64,000 nucleotides of DNA from Chitinophaga filiformis. GTDB lineage: Bacteria; Bacteroidota; Bacteroidia; Chitinophagales; Chitinophagaceae. Shown here in pieces: positions 6,695-15,095 of this stretch; positions within the stretch are counted from its first letter, which is position 1; every line of letters starts with the position of its first letter. The notes under the pieces are model-generated. The model was not told the DNA's origin, ran no database searches, and saw only the letters and a list, made by a program, of their open reading frames with translations. The position numbers and the translations under genes were made by a program. The stretch is from assembly GCF_900102545.1 (NCBI RefSeq), contig NZ_FNBN01000001.1:1194221-1258220 (forward strand). Direction: 5' to 3'.

Positions 6695-9283
6695 CTATCT
6701 TTTTCCCAGTACTATAGGCAATTTCCAATGTCTGACCTCTCCCTCGGCATTAAAAGCCTCCGCAAAGATGATGTATATTCCTGATACCAGCCCGCGGTTC
6801 GATTCTCCCCGGCCATCCCAGGTCATATATCCTGAAGCCGGCAATAAGGTATTCTTTTCCAGGTACCTTACCGGCCTGCCCTCTGCATCAAAAATCGTGA
6901 CATTTATAATATATCCCGGTCCCGGAAAATTATATCTGACCACGGCAAAATCATCCAGCCCGTCATTATCAGGAGAAAAAACGGCCGGCTGTACCGTCAG
7001 GTCTCCCTGTAATTCTACCACCGGCAGCCGCTGTGAATTACGGTAGCCGGGAGTAGCATATTTCGCAGCCGCTGCTGCTGAATGCCAGTTATACTTGTCT
7101 TGTGTTTCCCTATCCGCCTGCAGTCGTTCCAGGGAAACACCCCGGGTATTGTCTGCCAGTGCCAGGTGCATTTTGTCAGAATAATGGAGTTCATCCAGTA
7201 TCTGCCCACTTTCATTTAAGAGTACAATTGTTCCTTCTCCATTTATCAGCGGGGGCAGGTTTATTTTATAAATAGTTGCCGGCTGCAGGCAATCATAATA
7301 TGCACACAATGCCTCCGGCGCTGTTGTAAAGGCTGCATAGCCTCCGGACAACAATAACAAAGGTTGGTCGCCTAAAGTTGCAGGAGCGTCCAGTTGTCCG
7401 TCTTCTTTCCTTCTGGCCAGGTACAGGTGCGACAGGTCCACTGCTTTCCGGCTCCGGTTATAGATTTCAATAAACTCAGGCACACCGGAAGCAGGGTCGT
7501 ATAATATTTCATTGATCACAATGTCGAAACTGTCTGCGGTACCGATCCGGGCGAAGGCAACATCGCTGGCAGCTGTCACTTCCTGACCCGTGCAATCTTT
7601 TAAACCAGATACTACCACCGTATAGACAGTATCAGGTAACAAGGGCGCCGTTAAGTGGACAGATATATTATTATATAGAGGAGGATGAGCTGTGATACGG
7701 GCCATCGCCAGCGGAGGTGTAAACTCAAAATGTGCCGGCTCTGTCACGGTAAGACTATCCATGATGCCATTAAATGACAGGTGCAGCGTCATAGTATCCG
7801 GCGGAAAAGCCTTTACCAGCGATACCGGTGGAGGCATGGCACCAGCTCCTGTCACCCTATTGGGCCGCCCGGGAGTCCCGCCTTGTGGCGCTGTAGAAGG
7901 TTTCCAATTGCTGCTGCCGGCGCAGGGCCAGTTAGTATCTATCATTTCCAGGCTCCAGCCGCCTCTTTCCTTTACCGGGTTGTTATACCAGCTGCGGTCA
8001 TAAGCGACGGCATGTACCAGGGTTCCACTGTCATTGCGCAATGTGATAATGTCACTGTCTCCCGGAGCCGGAAAACTACTGATGCCAAGGATAGAAATAT
8101 CCGCAGGGAAAAGGTCAGTATTCCCTTTATCACAGATTACTACTAAACCGCCGGGTGGCAGCAGATACTGTGGCAATAGGGCTTCCCGACTGCTGTTTCC
8201 GAGTCGCCAGTTCTTTAGTTGTAAGGCATAAGGGCTATTATTCTTCAACTCTACAAAGCGCGAAGGCAATAAACCGGCGGAAGGTAATGCTCTTGGGAGG
8301 AATTCGTGAATAAGTACGTCATAACCACTGCTGGTATAATATAAAAAGGCCACTGTAACCGGCTCCATGACATTCCCGGAGGGGTCCCTTATCCCGTCTA
8401 TCAGCAAGCGGCAACTATCTCCGTTGGGAAAGGCATCCCGGAAATGTATATGCAGGCAGGAAGGCTGACTGCTATCGGCCCAGATGCTATCTGGTGTATT
8501 GCCGGCAACAGATAAGCGGAAATGCGCTGGCTGAGAGAGGATGGCATTATCCAACGGTTCACTGAAACACAATGTAAGCGTGCGACTATCGCGCAGATAA
8601 GATGATTGTAAGACCGGTGATATTGTATCTGTTACAATAGGTGTGACCAGTACATCATCAAAATAGTGGCGCCCAAAGAAGGAAGCGGTGGACTGACGTA
8701 CTACAAATCCCATGAAGTGCGAAGTATCGTACCTGCCATCTGTGGCAGTGCCCTCGCGGGTATAAGCAGTACCATCGGCCCTTTCATCTGTCCACAATTC
8801 CCATTCATCGTCCTTCCGGATCACCCTGACCTTCAGCTTCGTGGAGGTATGATTAGTGATGCCATCACGGCCGTCTATAAGCAGGACTGGTGATGCTGTA
8901 CCGTCTTTCCTGTACAGGCACACTTCATCCTTTGTATTGCCGATGCGGACAAAATACCCGCTGAGCCCCGCCCCCTGCAGGTTTGCGCTGTCGGCAGTGA
9001 GAAAGACGTCCACATAATTGAGAGAAGAGGTGTTGAAATCCAGTTGCAGCCACCATTCCCATATTGCATTGCGGGCCAGTGAAGAAGGCGTAGCGATGTG
9101 GAAGCTGCTGCTTTGTCGCTGTAAATGGCTTCTCAGACGGCCATTATCAATCTGCCAGGCAGTATCTGTGCCTTTCCAGGAATTCGCTTCATTAATATCT
9201 TGATAATCAAAATGTTCGCTCACTTGTGCGAATGAGAAAGAAGCCTGCAGGAGCAGGCATGCACAAACAATGGAAATACGCAT
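6695..9283 (-). CDS. Secreted multidomain protein with two lamin-tail domains and FlgD-like C-terminal Ig domain
   Basis: The 862-residue protein begins MRISIVCACLLLQASFSFAQ, a clear Sec signal. I chose ATG 9283 because the 20 codons upstream add only polar sequence before this signal. A lectin/LamG-like beta region (about 25-210) is followed by Ig-like segments with SFSEP/SFNG-type strands. Two lamin-tail domains follow, starting around DVLIHEFLPRALPS...FVELKNNS and FDIVINEILYDPASGVPEFIEIYNRS. The C-terminus (VFSPDNDGLDDF...VTIFDAEGRPVRYLEKN...WDGRGESNRGLVSGIYI) resembles FlgD-Ig and type IX sorting-type tails. It is probably exported to the surface, where lamin-tail proteins often accompany nucleases or adhesins. 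No catalytic domain is visible, and the role is unknown. Confidence 0.8.
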   Translation of the reverse strand: MRISIVCACLLLQASFSFAQVSEHFDYQDINEANSWKGTDTAWQIDNGRLRSHLQRQSSSFHIATPSSLARNAIWEWWLQLDFNTSSLNYVDVFLTADSANLQGAGLSGYFVRIGNTKDEVCLYRKDGTASPVLLIDGRDGITNHTSTKLKVRVIRKDDEWELWTDERADGTAYTREGTATDGRYDTSHFMGFVVRQSTASFFGRHYFDDVLVTPIVTDTISPVLQSSYLRDSRTLTLCFSEPLDNAILSQPAHFRLSVAGNTPDSIWADSSQPSCLHIHFRDAFPNGDSCRLLIDGIRDPSGNVMEPVTVAFLYYTSSGYDVLIHEFLPRALPSAGLLPSRFVELKNNSPYALQLKNWRLGNSSREALLPQYLLPPGGLVVICDKGNTDLFPADISILGISSFPAPGDSDIITLRNDSGTLVHAVAYDRSWYNNPVKERGGWSLEMIDTNWPCAGSSNWKPSTAPQGGTPGRPNRVTGAGAMPPPVSLVKAFPPDTMTLHLSFNGIMDSLTVTEPAHFEFTPPLAMARITAHPPLYNNISVHLTAPLLPDTVYTVVVSGLKDCTGQEVTAASDVAFARIGTADSFDIVINEILYDPASGVPEFIEIYNRSRKAVDLSHLYLARRKEDGQLDAPATLGDQPLLLLSGGYAAFTTAPEALCAYYDCLQPATIYKINLPPLINGEGTIVLLNESGQILDELHYSDKMHLALADNTRGVSLERLQADRETQDKYNWHSAAAAAKYATPGYRNSQRLPVVELQGDLTVQPAVFSPDNDGLDDFAVVRYNFPGPGYIINVTIFDAEGRPVRYLEKNTLLPASGYMTWDGRGESNRGLVSGIYIIFAEAFNAEGEVRHWKLPIVLGKR

Positions 9284-9346
9284 GTCTAAAAAAGTAGGTT
9301 GGTTAAGGTAGAAATTTAGTGAATTTCTATGATTTTGGCGCATACA

Positions 9347-9376
9347 TTGAAAACCACGCAGGTTGTGTTAAATTTG
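9347..9376 (+). promoter_or_regulatory. Promoter of asd
   Basis: TTG (9347-9349), a 19-nt spacer and TAAATTTG (9369-9376) match the Bacteroidota -33/-7 pattern, with the asd ATG 29 nt downstream. Confidence 0.85.
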
Positions 9377-9404
9377 CATTTCCAAAAAATTAAAATGTAA
9401 AACA

Positions 9405-10394
9405 ATGAAAGTTGCCGTAGTAGGAGCTACCGGGCTGGTAGGCTCAAAAATGTTACAAGTATTGACCGAGAGAAATTTTCCGGTTACAGAACTGATTCCC
9501 GTGGCTTCTGAGAAGTCTGTTGGTAAGGAAGTAACATTTAAGGGCAAGCCTTATAAGGTGGTGAATGCAGATACGGCAATTTCCATGAAGCCGGATGTTG
9601 CACTGTTCTCCGCCGGTGGCAGTACTTCCCTGGAATGGGCTCCAAAATTTGCAGCAGCAGGTATTACCGTGATCGACAATTCTTCCGCATGGAGAATGGA
9701 CCCTACCAAAAAACTGGTGGTGCCTGAGATCAATGGTAAGACGCTGACACCAGAAGATAAGATCATTGCGAATCCAAACTGTTCTACCATCCAGATGGTA
9801 CTTGTGCTGAATCCATTACATGAGCAGTACAAGATCAACCGTGTAGTAGTATCTACTTACCAGTCAGTGACCGGTACCGGTGTAAAAGCGGTAGATCAGC
9901 TGATGAACGAGCGTAAAGGTATCGAAGGTGAAAAGGCATATGCACACCGCATAGACCTGAACGTTATTCCGCAGATCGATGTATTCCTCGATAACGGTTA
10001 TACGAAAGAGGAAATGAAAATGGTGAAAGAAACCATCAAGATCATGGGCGATGACAAGATCCGCGTAACTGCTACAACTGTACGTATCCCTGTAATAGGC
10101 GGTCACAGTGAATCAGTGAACGTGGAATTTGATAAAGAGTACGAACTGTCTGATGTACGTGCCATACTGGAGAAAACATCTGGTGTGATCGTAGTAGATG
10201 AACCTTCCAAACAACAGTATCCGATGCCGAAAGATGCACATGAAAGGGATGAAGTGTTTGTAGGCCGTCTTCGTCGTGATGAAACACAGGAAAAGACCCT
10301 GAATATGTGGATCGTGGCAGATAACCTGCGTAAAGGCGCTGCTACCAATGCAGTTCAGATAGCGGAGTACCTGCACGCACAAAAATGGATCTAA
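9405..10394 (+). CDS. asd: Aspartate-semialdehyde dehydrogenase
   Basis: The 329-residue enzyme reduces aspartyl phosphate to aspartate semialdehyde with NADPH. This is the branch point to lysine/diaminopimelate, threonine and methionine. The Rossmann motif is GATGLVGS (7-14). The catalytic Cys is C126 in ANPNCSTIQM, the substrate-binding Arg is R227, and the catalytic His is H234 in RIPVIGGHSE. Length and layout match the bacterial family. It is monocistronic, with a textbook promoter upstream and a terminator 80 bp after the stop. Confidence 0.97.
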   Translation: MKVAVVGATGLVGSKMLQVLTERNFPVTELIPVASEKSVGKEVTFKGKPYKVVNADTAISMKPDVALFSAGGSTSLEWAPKFAAAGITVIDNSSAWRMDPTKKLVVPEINGKTLTPEDKIIANPNCSTIQMVLVLNPLHEQYKINRVVVSTYQSVTGTGVKAVDQLMNERKGIEGEKAYAHRIDLNVIPQIDVFLDNGYTKEEMKMVKETIKIMGDDKIRVTATTVRIPVIGGHSESVNVEFDKEYELSDVRAILEKTSGVIVVDEPSKQQYPMPKDAHERDEVFVGRLRRDETQEKTLNMWIVADNLRKGAATNAVQIAEYLHAQKWI

Positions 10395-10472
10395 GTGACA
10401 ACATCTAATGACCGGAATGACCTCAAAAAGGTCTTTTCGCGAACGTATAAACGATTTTATTAGTATAAAAAG

Positions 10473-10502
10473 AGAGCAAGTGTTGTAACACTTGCTCTTT
10501 TA
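10473..10502 (+). terminator. Intrinsic terminator downstream of asd
   Basis: A 12-bp inverted repeat (10473-10484 with 10487-10498) followed by TTTT. Confidence 0.85.
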
Positions 10503-10694
10503 GTATCAATTTGAGGAGAAATAAGTATCACTTTGACAAAAATTACACAGAAGTAGTATTGCTTTCTGCTAGATAAAATCCAATTTTGGTATCAATAATC
10601 CTATGCCAACTTACTTATTCCAAAAATTGATTTTTTAAGAAAGTAAGAAGCCGAAGAACTAAAATTCACAAATCCGTAAACACCCTTAAGTCCT

Positions 10695-10946
10695 ATGAAA
10701 ACCAACGCCAATCGCGAGCTGCTACTGATGCACAAATTTACTGAAGAGTGGAGTTCTAATTTTTCATCACAGGTGTCACGCATCATGAACATTGTGGATC
10801 AACATGATACACTGGACGGCATAATCCCGATTATTGAGGTTGCCAACGTGTATAATCAACGTTTTGCGCACACTAAGACAGACAAAGAAAATCTGTTAAA
10901 GAACCGCAAGGCAAGACCTTTCGAATTCCTGATCCATAAGAACTAA
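10695..10946 (+). CDS. Small hypothetical protein (83 aa)
   Basis: An 83-residue frame starting at ATG 10695 encodes a hydrophilic, probably helical protein. It has no signal peptide or membrane segment and ends in a Lys/Arg-rich region (KENLLKNRKARPFEFLIHKN). The composition looks like a real coding sequence rather than a shadow of another gene, because nothing else occupies either strand here. I do not recognise a family. It is followed 25 bp later by a long inverted repeat (10972-11023) that could end its transcript. No TAnnTTTG element with proper spacing was found upstream. Confidence 0.5.
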   Translation: MKTNANRELLLMHKFTEEWSSNFSSQVSRIMNIVDQHDTLDGIIPIIEVANVYNQRFAHTKTDKENLLKNRKARPFEFLIHKN

Positions 10947-10971
10947 CCCATTAAAACTTATTGAGCTGTAA

Positions 10972-11023
10972 TCATCTGCCGGCAATAAATATGTGTACCG
11001 GCGTATGCGTATCCGGCAGATGA
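10972..11023. repeat. 11-bp perfect inverted repeat with 30-nt spacer
   Basis: TCATCTGCCGG (10972-10982) faces its exact complement at 11013-11023. It lies between the small 83-aa gene and the end of the DUF2461 gene. It may be a terminator-like or regulatory hairpin; no U-run follows directly. Confidence 0.7.
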
Positions 11024-11115
11024 CAGCGTAATTTTCAGGATGCATTGTGACTTATCCATCTGTGATGACAGACAGTGACCTGTTGATATTATTTTCGCCC
11101 CGGAGCATTACCTGA

Positions 11116-11781
11116 CTATTCCGTATAAAGTGCCCTGTCCATAAATTTGACAAAGGGCTGCATTACAGCAAATATTTTCAGAATTTCCCTAACCAGCGCA
11201 GGCTGTATGGCAGCTTCGTCGGAGATGCTGTGCCATACTGTGAAGCTTTTCAACTTCAGGTAGGCGATTGCAGGATTGTCTGGCAGGTAGCCCTGTGGTG
11301 CCGTCTTCAGGGATTCTCCTTCTATTTTACCAAAATAGCGGATGAATTCTTTATTGGAGATAATCTGCTGGAATTCTTCAAAGTTGTAGTCTATTTCCTG
11401 TCTGACCTTTTTCAGGGCATCAGCTTCCGGCATCCATAAACCGCCGCCGGCAAAGCTTTTGCCTCCCGGTTCCAGGTGGAAGTAATAGCCTGGACGAGGT
11501 GTTTTGCGCCCTCCAGGTGCAAAAGCTGCACCCATATTGGTCTTGTAAGGTGTTTTATCTTTTGAGAAGCGGACGTCTTTATATATGCGGAAAGTGCAAT
11601 CCTTCACCTGTAAGCCTACAATAGCGGGATCCTGTTTATATAAACCATCCAGGATCTGCTGTACCACACTTTCATAATCGGCTTTCGCCTGCTGGTAATC
11701 GGATTTATGCTCGTCAAACCAGACTTTATTATTATTCTTAGTCAATAATTTTAAGAACTTCAACGTGGGAGGTTGCAGCAT
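11116..11781 (-). CDS. DUF2461 family protein (TIGR02453 type)
   Basis: A protein of about 221 residues beginning MLQPPTLKFLKLLTKNNNKVWFDEHK, followed by FRIYKDVRFSKDKTPYKTNMGAAF and GYYFHLEPGGKSFAGGGLWMPE. All are hallmark segments of the DUF2461 family as I know it. Its biochemical function is unknown, and the protein is cytoplasmic with no signal peptide. An in-frame GTG at 11799 would add MSKTDY. I prefer ATG 11781 because it aligns with the usual family start. It is a single gene between a small hypothetical gene and a porin. Confidence 0.88.
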   Translation of the reverse strand: MLQPPTLKFLKLLTKNNNKVWFDEHKSDYQQAKADYESVVQQILDGLYKQDPAIVGLQVKDCTFRIYKDVRFSKDKTPYKTNMGAAFAPGGRKTPRPGYYFHLEPGGKSFAGGGLWMPEADALKKVRQEIDYNFEEFQQIISNKEFIRYFGKIEGESLKTAPQGYLPDNPAIAYLKLKSFTVWHSISDEAAIQPALVREILKIFAVMQPFVKFMDRALYTE

Positions 11782-11841
11782 GTAATCAGTTTTGCTCACA
11801 AAATAAAAAAATTATTCTCCTTACCCAGCAAATAACAATAG

Positions 11842-11889
11842 GTTATGCCCTTCCCTCCAGGTCCGCGGGACCGGAAAGAAGAGCATAAC
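11842..11889 (-). terminator. Nested hairpin downstream of the porin gene
   Basis: A 7-bp outer stem (11842-11848 with 11883-11889) encloses GGTCC/GGACC (11860-11864 with 11868-11872). It begins 18 nt after the porin stop on the minus strand and lacks a clean U-run. Confidence 0.5.
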
Positions 11890-11906
11890 GTGGCAGAAGG
11901 CGCTGC

Positions 11907-12989
11907 CTAGAAATGATATGTAGCGGCTAGTAATACGCTGGGGCATGTGCCCACAGGCGCCCCGGATTTCTTATGGAAGATGTCTACAGAAGCGTTGTCC
12001 ATCCTGAACTCAGGAATAATGGTCAGGTTACCCACCTTATAATTTAATGAAAGTGTGCCTGCCACTACGTGGCCTCCATCTGTGCCGGCAAAGGTCTTCA
12101 GGCCATCCTTGTCATCAAAATACTCACCACGCAATGTCAGACCTACCTTTTCATTGAAATCCAGGTTCACATATAAGGCAGATCCCCACCATTGCTTTGC
12201 ACTTTCAAGGCCTTCTTTGTCACGTGTATTATTGTATGTGCTGACAGTTCCGTTGTAGCCCAGCCCCAATATGCTGTTAACCTGGTAAGTGGCGACAAAG
12301 TCAATCTGATGGTTCTGAATACCCGTGGTATCCTTACCTTCCAGGTAGTTCAGATATAATTTGAGTGGCGCCTTGGTAGAAGAATATCCTAATTGTGCAC
12401 CAATGTATTTATTATTGGTCCAGGAAGCAGATTTGAAATCAGTGGGGTTGAAAACGCCCACCATGGCCGTCCATGCGGAACTGATAGTGATGTCTGCCTT
12501 CACGCCGGTACTGAAGAAGGGGCCATTACTGAACATATAACTCATGCTGTAGTTCCTGTTCAGGTAAGCATCCAGCAGTTCATAACCCACGTGGGTACCG
12601 AAGCTACCCATGCTGATCTTCAGTTTATCCAGTACCTGGTAACCTACGTAAAGTTGTTTGATCACTACTTCCGCGGTTTTGGTCTTATCGGGTGTTTCAT
12701 TGTAAGAAAATTCCGCTGCCCTTTTGCCAAAGCCGACATCAGCCACAATACTTCCTTTTTTAAATTCATGTTCGGCTTTCAGCGAGATCATTCCCAGTTC
12801 GAAACTGTTGTGAGAGTTGGTAAAGCTTGTTTTGTTATCGGTATTATTACCGTTGAAATTATAGCGATAGTAGACGTCTGCAGACCCGGAAAGCTTAACC
12901 AATGGGGCTTTAGTTGTATCAGCAGCAGTCTGGGAATGCGCAATAAGCGCCTGACAGGCAGCAAATGCTACCAATAGAACTTTTTTCAT
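11907..12989 (-). CDS. Outer-membrane beta-barrel porin (OmpL/BBP2-like) associated with ammonium transport
   Basis: A 360-residue protein with a signal peptide (MKKVLLVAFAACQALIAHSQ) and a barrel-type body: SGSADVYYRYNFNG, FELGMISLKAEHEFKKG, VKADITISSAWTAMVGVFNPTDF, VGLTLRGEYFDD and a C-terminal strand ending ATYHF. The terminal aromatic Phe is a classic outer-membrane insertion signal. The overall pattern fits the putative beta-barrel porin-2 family. It lies directly downstream of amtB on the same strand, so a plausible role is letting ammonium or other small solutes across the outer membrane for AmtB. That role is inferred from context only. Confidence 0.85.
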   Translation of the reverse strand: MKKVLLVAFAACQALIAHSQTAADTTKAPLVKLSGSADVYYRYNFNGNNTDNKTSFTNSHNSFELGMISLKAEHEFKKGSIVADVGFGKRAAEFSYNETPDKTKTAEVVIKQLYVGYQVLDKLKISMGSFGTHVGYELLDAYLNRNYSMSYMFSNGPFFSTGVKADITISSAWTAMVGVFNPTDFKSASWTNNKYIGAQLGYSSTKAPLKLYLNYLEGKDTTGIQNHQIDFVATYQVNSILGLGYNGTVSTYNNTRDKEGLESAKQWWGSALYVNLDFNEKVGLTLRGEYFDDKDGLKTFAGTDGGHVVAGTLSLNYKVGNLTIIPEFRMDNASVDIFHKKSGAPVGTCPSVLLAATYHF

Positions 12990-13000
12990 GCAAGGAAATT

Positions 13001-13165
13001 TGGTTGATAAAAATGGTGTGTGCGAATCGTTTCGTTAATTCTATGCTCGCTGTCCTATAGCCTGGAAATAAAGGGAAGAGAAAAGAATAGCTAATAATCA
13101 ACCGGGAAGACATCTACATGGAATACTACAGATATTGGTTGATAAACTAAATCCTGGTTGATAAA
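13001..13165. repeat. Three copies of TGGTTGATAAA between amtB and the porin gene
   Basis: The 11-mer occurs at 13001-13011, 13136-13146 and 13155-13165. The first sits 12 nt upstream of the porin ATG on the minus strand. It may be a regulator site, or chance in AT-rich DNA. Confidence 0.5.
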
Positions 13166-13257
13166 ATAAAATACTGTTTACGTTTTTTATTTCCCAGTTC
13201 GATTATTAGCTATTCTAACATTTGGGTGTCAAACTATGTGAATTATCTATTAAGCGC

Positions 13258-14667
13258 TTAGTGCACCATCTGCTCTTCTTTCAACGCACCGTTGTCGGAT
13301 ACGCTCATCATGGCAGGGTGATACTGTTCGTTGTGCTGTGTAGCATCCAGACCCAGTTCTTCTTCCTGGTCGCTTACACGCAGCGGATGGATCATGTTAA
13401 TCAGCTTGAAGATACCGTAGGAAACTACAAAGCTGTATACAACTACGATCACTAATCCGATCACCTGATTTTTAAAGAGTTCAAAACCACCGTAGAACAG
13501 GCCATCACTGATAGCACCGTTTACATTCTTGCTGGCGAAAATACCGGTCAGCACCATACCAACCATACCACCAATACCATGACAAGGGAATACATCCAGT
13601 GTATCGTCAATAGCAGTTTTGGATTTATAGTGAGCCACCAGATTAGAAACGATAGCGGCAACAAAACCGATCATGATACTCTGTGGGATACCTACATATC
13701 CTGCAGCAGGAGTAATAGCTACCAGACCAACTACAGCACCGATACAGAAGCCCAATGCAGAAGGTTTACGACCACGGATCACATCGAAGAAGATCCAGGA
13801 CAAACCAGCAGCAGCAGCAGCAGTGTTAGTAGTAGCGAAAGCAGAAGCAGCCAGACCGTTTGCAGCGAGGGCGGAGCCTGCATTGAAACCGAACCATCCG
13901 AACCAGAGCAGGCCAGTACCTAACAGTACGAAAGGAATATTGGCAGGTTGCAGTTCTTTCTTTTCTATATGGTCTTTACGGCGTTTCAGTACCAGTACAC
14001 CTGCAAGGGCAGCACAACCAGCAGAGATGTGTACCACAGTACCACCTGCGAAGTCAAGTACACCCAGTTTAAACAGGAAACCGTCAGGATGCCAGGTCCA
14101 GTGCGCAATAGGCGCATAAACCAGCAGGCTGAATAACACCATAAATAATACGTAAGACGTAAACCGGATCCTTTCAGCTACAGCACCTACCACCAGGGCA
14201 GGAGTGATCACTGCAAATTTCATCTGGAAAAGGGCAAATACCAGTAAAGGGATGCTGGTTGCCAGAGACCAGGGCTCACTGGAAGGAACGCCTCTGAAGA
14301 ACAGGAATGTGGAAGGATCACCAATCAGACCATATCCATTCACTCCTATCGATTTACCAAATGCAAGGCTGAATCCTACGGCTACCCATACGATACTAAC
14401 AACACCGGCAGCGATAAAGCTTTGTACCAATGTTGAGATCACATTTTTACGGTTAACCATACCTCCGTAGAAAAATGACAGCCCTGGGGTCATCAGAAAC
14501 ACGAGGCAGGATGCCACCAGTATCCAGGCAATGTCACCAGTATTGTATTGACCCTTGGGATCGGCAAAAGGAAGCTCCCCAGGAATAAACAATGCAATTA
14601 TTGCGACAATCCCTAGCAAAAGGAAGGGCACATAGTCTTGAAATGATGTTTTCTTCATAGCGTTCAT
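13258..14667 (-). CDS. amtB: Ammonium transporter, Amt/MEP/Rh family
   Basis: The 469-residue inner-membrane protein has about 11-12 hydrophobic helices. Family signatures include TPGLSFFYGGMVNRKNVISTL near the N-terminus and DFAGGTVVHISAGCAALAG in the middle, which carries a pore His. Conserved HGIGGMVGMVLTGIFA follows later. It conducts ammonia/ammonium into the cytoplasm. The C-terminus extends about 45 residues beyond the last helix (SDQEEELGLDATQHNE...), usual for GlnK-interacting Amt proteins. ATG codons at 14667 and 14658 are both possible starts. The porin gene downstream on the same strand suggests a transport unit. No glnB/glnK gene is adjacent. Confidence 0.95.
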   Translation of the reverse strand: MNAMKKTSFQDYVPFLLLGIVAIIALFIPGELPFADPKGQYNTGDIAWILVASCLVFLMTPGLSFFYGGMVNRKNVISTLVQSFIAAGVVSIVWVAVGFSLAFGKSIGVNGYGLIGDPSTFLFFRGVPSSEPWSLATSIPLLVFALFQMKFAVITPALVVGAVAERIRFTSYVLFMVLFSLLVYAPIAHWTWHPDGFLFKLGVLDFAGGTVVHISAGCAALAGVLVLKRRKDHIEKKELQPANIPFVLLGTGLLWFGWFGFNAGSALAANGLAASAFATTNTAAAAAGLSWIFFDVIRGRKPSALGFCIGAVVGLVAITPAAGYVGIPQSIMIGFVAAIVSNLVAHYKSKTAIDDTLDVFPCHGIGGMVGMVLTGIFASKNVNGAISDGLFYGGFELFKNQVIGLVIVVVYSFVVSYGIFKLINMIHPLRVSDQEEELGLDATQHNEQYHPAMMSVSDNGALKEEQMVH

Positions 14668-14965
14668 TTTTAAATTTCTTTAATAAAAGTATAAAGGATA
14701 TTTATTTCATCAAATAGAAAAGGCAAAAAATAGAAATGATTGAAGAAAAATATAGGATATGGGGTCAAATATCAAGTATATTATAATAATAATTAATATA
14801 ACTATCGCTTTTGGCCGCTACAGGTGGGGTAAAATGGGGGACATTTGTCTTATAAACTTATAATTATCAACGTATTATAAAATTAAGGAAGGGGCATTTA
14901 ACAATTTTCTAACATTGGAAAGGTAGTTGCTACTGCAATTAGGGAATATGTGCTATAATAAACTA
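14668..14965. other. AT-rich upstream region of amtB
   Basis: A gene-free stretch that should carry the amtB promoter. I found no full TTTG/TAnnTTTG pair on the minus strand. Only AT-rich runs are present, with no RNA gene or long repeat. Confidence 0.4.
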
Positions 14966-14997
14966 AAAATCAGCCTAATAAATATTAGGCTGATTTT
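14966..14997 (-). terminator. Terminator hairpin downstream of uvrB
   Basis: A 15-bp perfect inverted repeat (14966-14980 with 14983-14997), AAAATCAGCCTAATA and its complement. It ends in a T-run on the minus strand, about 100 bp after the uvrB stop. It could also stop plus-strand transcripts. Confidence 0.8.
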
Positions 14998-15095
14998 GTT
15001 GTATGGGATAGCCCCGTTAAATATTATCAATACATTAAAAATAAAATAATGTATGTTTTATGATCCAGACCATAAAAACTGACCTTTCCACTGCA

